64,000 bases of DNA from Muribaculaceae bacterium (GTDB lineage Bacteria > Bacteroidota > Bacteroidia > Bacteroidales > Muribaculaceae), in the NCBI GenBank assembly GCA_014867205.1, contig WGUO01000015.1:19152-83151 (forward strand), read 5' to 3'. Below the pieces are notes generated by a model that had not been told where the DNA came from, searched no databases, and worked only from the letters and a program-made list of their open reading frames with translations. Both the position numbers and the translations under genes were made by a program. Of the stretch, positions 60,000 to 64,000 are shown in pieces (within the stretch, counting starts at the first letter, position 1; every line of letters begins with the position of its first letter).

Positions 60000-60025
60000 C
60001 CGCATGAACATTTAATCTTACAGAT

Positions 60026-60412
60026 ATGAAGAGACTGTTATTGCTTCTCATCGTGGCGTGTATGGCCTCTGTATGCGTAAACGCTGAGGTCAGCAACCAG
60101 ACTTATGCGGTTGCATTGACGCAGGTCAGTTCAGATCCGCAGCCCCAAGTTCCATATGAAAAAGGTGATCATGGTCGTAGACAACCCGGTCGCCACATCG
60201 AGTGCCTGATTGACCGGAACGCGGGCGTTCAGTTCTGCAACGGTGCGACGCCGCAGTTCATGTCGTATGAGGTCTATGACATGGATGAGACCCCGGTGGC
60301 CACATTCCCCACCGAGTCAGATTTCATAACCTACATCTTCTCGCACGAGGGAGACTACCAGATCCGACTCGTAGCCTCGGACTGTGCCTACATCGGCTTC
60401 GTGCCGCTCTGA
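60026..60412 (+). CDS. Small secreted DUF3244-like protein
   Basis: A 128-residue exported protein (signal MKRLLLLLIVACMASVCVNA). The mature C-terminal 70 residues have the Ig-like beta pattern of DUF3244: IECLIDRNAGVQFCNG, YEVYDMDETPVATFP, then HEGDYQIRLVASDCAYIGF. Position before a C10 protease recalls the small inhibitors (Bfi, Spi type) encoded next to C10 proteases in Bacteroides fragilis and streptococci, but inhibitor function is inference. Its 3' end is duplicated at 63644-63765. Confidence 0.75.
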   Translation: MKRLLLLLIVACMASVCVNAEVSNQTYAVALTQVSSDPQPQVPYEKGDHGRRQPGRHIECLIDRNAGVQFCNGATPQFMSYEVYDMDETPVATFPTESDFITYIFSHEGDYQIRLVASDCAYIGFVPL

Positions 60413-60647
60413 CAGGAACGGCATCTCGGCTGGATGCTGTTCACATGGCAGCATCAAAACTTACTCCAACAGGATTCTATAAGTGTCGCCGCAACGTGTC
60501 AACTATAGGTTTTACTCATCTACTCAACCCCTGCGGCGCACTTATGGAATCTTTCTACAAAATTATAGAAATTTTAAGAAAATTGTAAAATAAATTTGCA
60601 TATGTTGACATAAATGCATACCTTTGCCCTTGAGTGGATGAGCGATA
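60291..60647 (+). repeat. Direct repeat copy 1 (3353 bp period)
   Basis: Matches 63644-64000. The 120 bp that codes for the end of the DUF3244-like protein differs at 8 positions (6 change the amino acid). The following 237 bp of non-coding sequence shows no difference. It contains a bulged 14 bp hairpin (ATAAGTG, CGCCGCA with TGCGGCG, CACTTAT; 60479-60545), a GATGCTG/CAGCATC hairpin (60433-60455) and a consensus promoter. Confidence 0.92.
60595..60626 (+). promoter_or_regulatory. Promoter of the C10 protease transcript
   Basis: TTTG (60595-60598) and TACCTTTG (60619-60626) are exactly 20 bp apart. A perfect palindrome GCATACAGTATGC follows at 60649-60661, in the early transcribed region. 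The leader to the protease ATG is about 160 nt and contains the 26-codon ORF. Confidence 0.8.
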
Positions 60648-60705
60648 TGCATACAGTATGCCTAATTACAAACGTACATTATTGACAGCTAAAAATCAAA
60701 AGAAT

Positions 60706-60786
60706 ATGAACAAAATCATTTCTTTCGGGAATCTGTATATCGTGTATGGATTAAGACCCAATAATAACAGATACATTAAAAACTAA
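60706..60786 (+). CDS. Small ORF of 26 codons upstream of the C10 protease
   Basis: ATG at 60706 to TAA at 60784-60786 encodes a 26-residue peptide beginning MNKIISFGNLYIVYGL and ending NNNRYIKN. It lies inside the predicted protease transcript and ends 9 bp before the protease start, a spacing typical of coupled genes. The peptide is basic with a hydrophobic centre. It could be a leader peptide, a secreted signal or a chance ORF; no homology is claimed. Confidence 0.4.
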   Translation: MNKIISFGNLYIVYGLRPNNNRYIKN

Positions 60787-60795
60787 TCGTAACAT

Positions 60796-62352
60796 ATGAT
60801 TTTTAGAATCATGAAAAAGTTGTTTTGGATGGTTATTGCCATCCTTACGGTATCCTGTCAGGAGTCTTACCTCAACGCTCCGGAACCGCAGGCCGAGGCC
60901 CGTACAGGATCGGTACAGTCCTTCACCATTCCGGTGGACAAGGCACTTTCGAACCTGCGTTCATTCCTTAAAGCCGGAAACACAAGGACAGACGATGTTC
61001 CTGAAATCTCCGAGGTCTTTCCTGTGGTGTTGACAGAATCCAATACCCGGGCATTCGATCCAAACACCCCCGCTACTACAAAAGACACGTTACTGTATGT
61101 AGCAAATTTTACAAACAATGTCGGCTACGCCATACTATCGGCAAATGAACTCATACCTGACGACATAATAGCAGTGGTGGATTCTGGAAACCTGTCTCAA
61201 ACCTGTGTAAACAAGGCCCTGTCGCTGATAGAGAACGGGAAGCCAGTACTCAGCGAGTATCCAACGACAGGTGAGTGCATATACACATTGCCTCAATATG
61301 AAGACCTGCAGTTCATGAACCCGAACACTATGGATCCGAACAACGTAGAGCCTAACGACAGTCTTGTCGGCAATTTCATATCGAAGTCGGTGGTCTTTGA
61401 CTCAAATATGCCTGAAAATGAAAAACTTGAAGAATATGCAGAAGTTTTCACGAGTATGTATTGCATTGAATATGCATTGCATCCCTTAATGAACAATGAA
61501 ATTGACACCGGCACATCTTCTCTCGCACCATTACCCGGCAATGAAACCCCTGGCGTTGGAGAGGGTGGTGGTGAGATAGACCATTCTCAAGTCGAATATA
61601 CTCCCTGGGAGACAACATCTTCCGTAAAACCTCTTCTGACTCGATATGCATTCTGGCATCAGGGGAGTCCTTTCAATGACAAGGCTCCCAAATTGTTTGG
61701 AAAGAGGCTTCATGCAGGATGTTTCAATCTGGCAATAGCAAAGATCCTCACGTTCCTCAGGCGCCCCTCAACATTTATATATAAGGGGGAAGCCGTAAGT
61801 TGGACTTGTCTGGATCATTATAACAGTTATACCCGCAGATTCAACACTGAGAGTGGGAACAGGTCTGCTGCATTGCTTTTAAGGGGAATAGGCGTCGGAT
61901 GCGGGAGCCTATATTTCCCGGAGGGAACATTTACTTTCCCCTCAAAAGCTAAAAATTTTCTTCAGAGTTGCATCAACAAGGACGTGAAAAAACGCGGGTT
62001 CAGTTTCGAAAGATGCATGGACATGCTTGTTCATCAGAAGCCTTTAATTATCTATGCGATTCCTTCAAAATGGAAATTTTGGAACAGTCACGCCTGGAAC
62101 ATAGATGGTTACAGGATCGATAAAAGATCGAAGATATGGTTCAAATATAAGGATGGAAGCAAGGTCATCCTTTCTAAGGAAGATGAACAGAAGAAAATGC
62201 TTCACTGCGATTTCGGGTGGGGTGGCAGTTGCAACGGTTACTATGTGTCAGGAGTCTTCAATTCATACTCCGATGACAATGAATTGGATAACGAGGCAAC
62301 CCCTGGGAATAGGTTCAAATACAATCATTACATACATGTCTTTGTTTTTTAA
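60796..62352 (+). CDS. C10-family (streptopain-like) cysteine protease, lipoprotein
   Basis: A 518-residue protease; MKKLFW at 60811 is an equally good start. The signal ends LTVSC (Cys21), so it is probably a surface lipoprotein. Residues 40-240 form the propeptide (Spi-like start SFTIPVDKALSNLRSFLKAG). The catalytic domain holds the nucleophile Cys309 in HAGCFNLAIAKIL, His432 in NSHAWNIDGY and Trp475 in DFGWGGSCNGYY. Residues around the Cys differ from the usual GCVATAMAQ, so the branch is divergent. C10 enzymes include SpeB, interpain A and B. fragilis Bfp. AT-rich codon use suggests horizontal transfer. Confidence 0.9.
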   Translation: MIFRIMKKLFWMVIAILTVSCQESYLNAPEPQAEARTGSVQSFTIPVDKALSNLRSFLKAGNTRTDDVPEISEVFPVVLTESNTRAFDPNTPATTKDTLLYVANFTNNVGYAILSANELIPDDIIAVVDSGNLSQTCVNKALSLIENGKPVLSEYPTTGECIYTLPQYEDLQFMNPNTMDPNNVEPNDSLVGNFISKSVVFDSNMPENEKLEEYAEVFTSMYCIEYALHPLMNNEIDTGTSSLAPLPGNETPGVGEGGGEIDHSQVEYTPWETTSSVKPLLTRYAFWHQGSPFNDKAPKLFGKRLHAGCFNLAIAKILTFLRRPSTFIYKGEAVSWTCLDHYNSYTRRFNTESGNRSAALLLRGIGVGCGSLYFPEGTFTFPSKAKNFLQSCINKDVKKRGFSFERCMDMLVHQKPLIIYAIPSKWKFWNSHAWNIDGYRIDKRSKIWFKYKDGSKVILSKEDEQKKMLHCDFGWGGSCNGYYVSGVFNSYSDDNELDNEATPGNRFKYNHYIHVFVF

Positions 62353-62536
62353 AGGCTAACTGGCATGCATGAAGCTTGAGACTGTAGACTGAAACATACA
62401 AGCCTGCTTCTGTGAATTGAAGACCCACACTTTTTTACATACTGCTGTGAATAATCATGAATAGAAGTATCTCGATGCCTTAGTAAAGTCTAATCAGGTA
62501 GCCTTTGAAATGCATCCCAAAGATCGACAATAAATT

Positions 62537-62992
62537 ATGAAACCAATCGGCATTATGAAAATCTGTAAAAAAATGACGGAGCTCTCGCTACTCGCCACTG
62601 TATTGCTTATGGCAGCATGCTCCAATGCAAACCAAGGCCTTCCTGACGAGTTGACCTTCCCTGAGAACGGAGGGAAGACGACACTGAGAACCGAAGGCGA
62701 GATACGCAGACTTGACTATTTCTACATACATGGCGACATCTCCAGTTCCGACTATGGACATGGAGCGGGTGATACGTCAGACATGGATCCACAGTCTTCC
62801 GGCAATGACCAGTCGGACTCAATCATAATCAGGAGGGAGTGGCTGACCCTCAAGGCGAGGGTCGGTGAGAATAAGTTCATGCTGATCGCCGACGGGCGGA
62901 AAACGGAGAACGACGTGCTTGAGGTCTACATGAACCAGAGCCCCTGGAATTCACATTCGGAAGCCACAATCAAGGTAAGGCGTGCCAAATAA
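62537..62992 (+). CDS. Small lipoprotein, BACON-like
   Basis: A 151-residue lipoprotein (signal ending LLMAAC, Cys28; start may be Met7 at 62555). The segment LPDELTFPENGGKTTLRTEG followed by REWLTLKARVGENKFMLIADG and the ending SEATIKVRR resembles a BACON-type beta-sandwich (glycine pair, Trp-Leu, final beta strand), but similarity is weak. A Ser/Asp/Gly-rich loop (SSSDYGHGAGDTSDMDPQSS) lies in the middle. It sits 184 bp after the protease and just before the barrel gene, so it may be part of the surface protease module. Confidence 0.65.
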   Translation: MKPIGIMKICKKMTELSLLATVLLMAACSNANQGLPDELTFPENGGKTTLRTEGEIRRLDYFYIHGDISSSDYGHGAGDTSDMDPQSSGNDQSDSIIIRREWLTLKARVGENKFMLIADGRKTENDVLEVYMNQSPWNSHSEATIKVRRAK

Positions 62993-63035
62993 ACCTGTCA
63001 TGTCATACAACACACGAAATTACAGACAGAAAGTC

Positions 63036-63620
63036 ATGATAAGGAAAAGCATCATACCCGCAGCATCGCTGCTGCTTGCGGTCGCCGCCTCATACGGAGC
63101 TGACCGAGAGGAGTCCGCCACAAGGGTGGAAGGAAACACCTGCAAGAATGTATACGCCGAGCTGATGGGAGCGTCTGACGTCGCCGGCATAAGTTTTGAC
63201 TCACGCTTCACGTCCGGTACGCCGTTTGGCTACAGGGTCGGCGTCTCGCTGGGAACGGGGCGGGGACTGCTCCACTACGGGGTGGACAAGAACCATTTCG
63301 CAGTCGGGATTCCTCTCGAGATAAACGCAATCTTCGGAAAGAGTGCGAGCAAGTTCGAGATAGGCGTCGGAACGAGTATCGGCGTATCCTCACATTTCCG
63401 ATACTCGGCGACGGTCATCGGCTCGGACAGCTATACGACCGGAAAGTCTGTCGTATCACACTTCTACTACCGTATGTTCGCCGACATCGGGTACAGACTC
63501 CAGAGGAAGAACGGCTTCATGTTCCGCGTCGGTGTCACGCCCACCTTCTCGTTCGGCGGCAGTTATCTGTCTCTGTTCCCCGGCATAGTGCCCTATGTCA
63601 GTGTCGGATACACGCTGTAG
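63036..63620 (+). CDS. Predicted outer-membrane beta-barrel, about 8 strands
   Basis: A 194-residue exported protein. The start MIRKSIIPAASLLLAV at 63036 gives a good signal peptide; an ATG at 62982 would overlap the preceding gene by 11 bp. Alternating hydrophobic strands with aromatic girdles (FGYRVGVSLGTGRGLLHYGV, FEIGVGTSIGVSSHFRYSAT, FMFRVGVTPTFSFGG, VPYVSVGYTL) suit a small OmpX/OmpA-like barrel ending in Leu. It may anchor or display cassette proteins. Its stop is 23 bp before the duplicated DUF3244-like fragment. Confidence 0.75.
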   Translation: MIRKSIIPAASLLLAVAASYGADREESATRVEGNTCKNVYAELMGASDVAGISFDSRFTSGTPFGYRVGVSLGTGRGLLHYGVDKNHFAVGIPLEINAIFGKSASKFEIGVGTSIGVSSHFRYSATVIGSDSYTTGKSVVSHFYYRMFADIGYRLQRKNGFMFRVGVTPTFSFGGSYLSLFPGIVPYVSVGYTL

Positions 63621-63643
63621 TGGTATCGCGGGTGAGGTTAAGT

Positions 63644-63765
63644 CCCCGGTGGGCACATTCCTCACCGAGTCAGAGTTCATAACCTACCTCTTCTCGCACG
63701 AGGGAGATTCCCAGATCCGACTCGTAGCCTCAGACTGTGCCTACATCGGCTTCGTGTCGCTCTGA
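63644..63765 (+). pseudogene. Truncated 3' fragment of the DUF3244-like gene
   Basis: Forty codons (SPVGTFLTESEFITYLF onward, ending YIGFVSL and stop) match the end of the gene at 60026-60412 with six amino-acid changes. There is no start codon, signal peptide or N-terminal half: homology begins abruptly at CCCCGGTG right after the barrel gene. Confidence 0.85.
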
Positions 63766-64000
63766 CAGGAACGGCATCTCGGCTGGATGCTGTTCACATG
63801 GCAGCATCAAAACTTACTCCAACAGGATTCTATAAGTGTCGCCGCAACGTGTCAACTATAGGTTTTACTCATCTACTCAACCCCTGCGGCGCACTTATGG
63901 AATCTTTCTACAAAATTATAGAAATTTTAAGAAAATTGTAAAATAAATTTGCATATGTTGACATAAATGCATACCTTTGCCCTTGAGTGGATGAGCGATA
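63644..64000 (+). repeat. Direct repeat copy 2, running off the window
   Basis: Second copy of 60291-60647. It carries the same hairpins and the same promoter (63948-63979), so another transcribed cassette, probably with another C10 protease, is expected just beyond base 64000. Confidence 0.92.

Overview
The window looks like chromosome of a Bacteroidales bacterium, most likely a GC-rich gut lineage such as Muribaculaceae. Evidence: many promoters of the Bacteroidetes type (TTG or TTTG, a 19-21 bp spacer, then TAnnTTTG), a SusC/SusD outer-membrane locus, C-terminal sorting domains of the type IX secretion system (T9SS), a fused SecDF, and families largely confined to Bacteroidetes (DUF4834-, DUF4836- and DUF4919-like). 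Family names were assigned by reading motifs; no database search was run. No rRNA, CRISPR array, transposase or integrase was seen.

Layout. 1-8.4 kb: a partial WecA/MraY-like sugar-phosphate transferase, an AraC regulator, ATP-dependent PEP carboxykinase (pckA), ferritin, an apparently inactive SDR paired with an MptE/DUF115-like protein, and an unrecognised protein. 8.5-17.9 kb: a minus-strand nutrient-uptake locus (SusC, SusD, two SusE/F-like lipoproteins and a separately transcribed T9SS cargo) with no glycoside hydrolase. 18-21.4 kb: an ABC exporter pair, a DUF4836-like lipoprotein and tRNA-Tyr. 21.4-28.9 kb: housekeeping genes pfkA, YihX-like HAD, ribF, upp, recF, a DciA-like gene, a thioesterase, a TPR protein, ribH and slyD. 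29-36.7 kb: a DUF4919 protein, a membrane protein, a PgpH-like c-di-AMP phosphodiesterase overlapping a bifunctional (p)ppGpp enzyme, a candidate non-coding RNA, and lpxB. 36.8-45.7 kb: a beta-helix lipoprotein, psd and pssA (phosphatidylethanolamine synthesis), DUF4834, a Cof-type HAD, an orphan histidine kinase, pheT and a YebC gene. 45.9-57.7 kb: a T9SS cargo gene broken by one amber codon, tRNA-Arg, sdhCAB with an elongated SdhC, an Ig-like lipoprotein and secDF.

57.8-64 kb is accessory and visibly more AT-rich. A membrane-anchored TPR protein with six 11-residue coiled-coil repeats and an HTH-like C-terminus lies divergently next to a cassette: a small secreted DUF3244-like protein, a 26-codon ORF, a C10 (streptopain-like) cysteine protease, a small lipoprotein and a predicted outer-membrane barrel. 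The cassette's leading segment (3' end of the small gene plus a 237 bp promoter and hairpin region) recurs 3353 bp later at the window end, so the array probably continues. This protease array is the best candidate for an undescribed system.

Intergenic regions carry two further layers. One is degenerate 7-9 bp tandem repeats that differ from gap to gap. The other is a dispersed 41-47 bp element found as inverted pairs flanking pckA-ferritin and tRNA-Arg.
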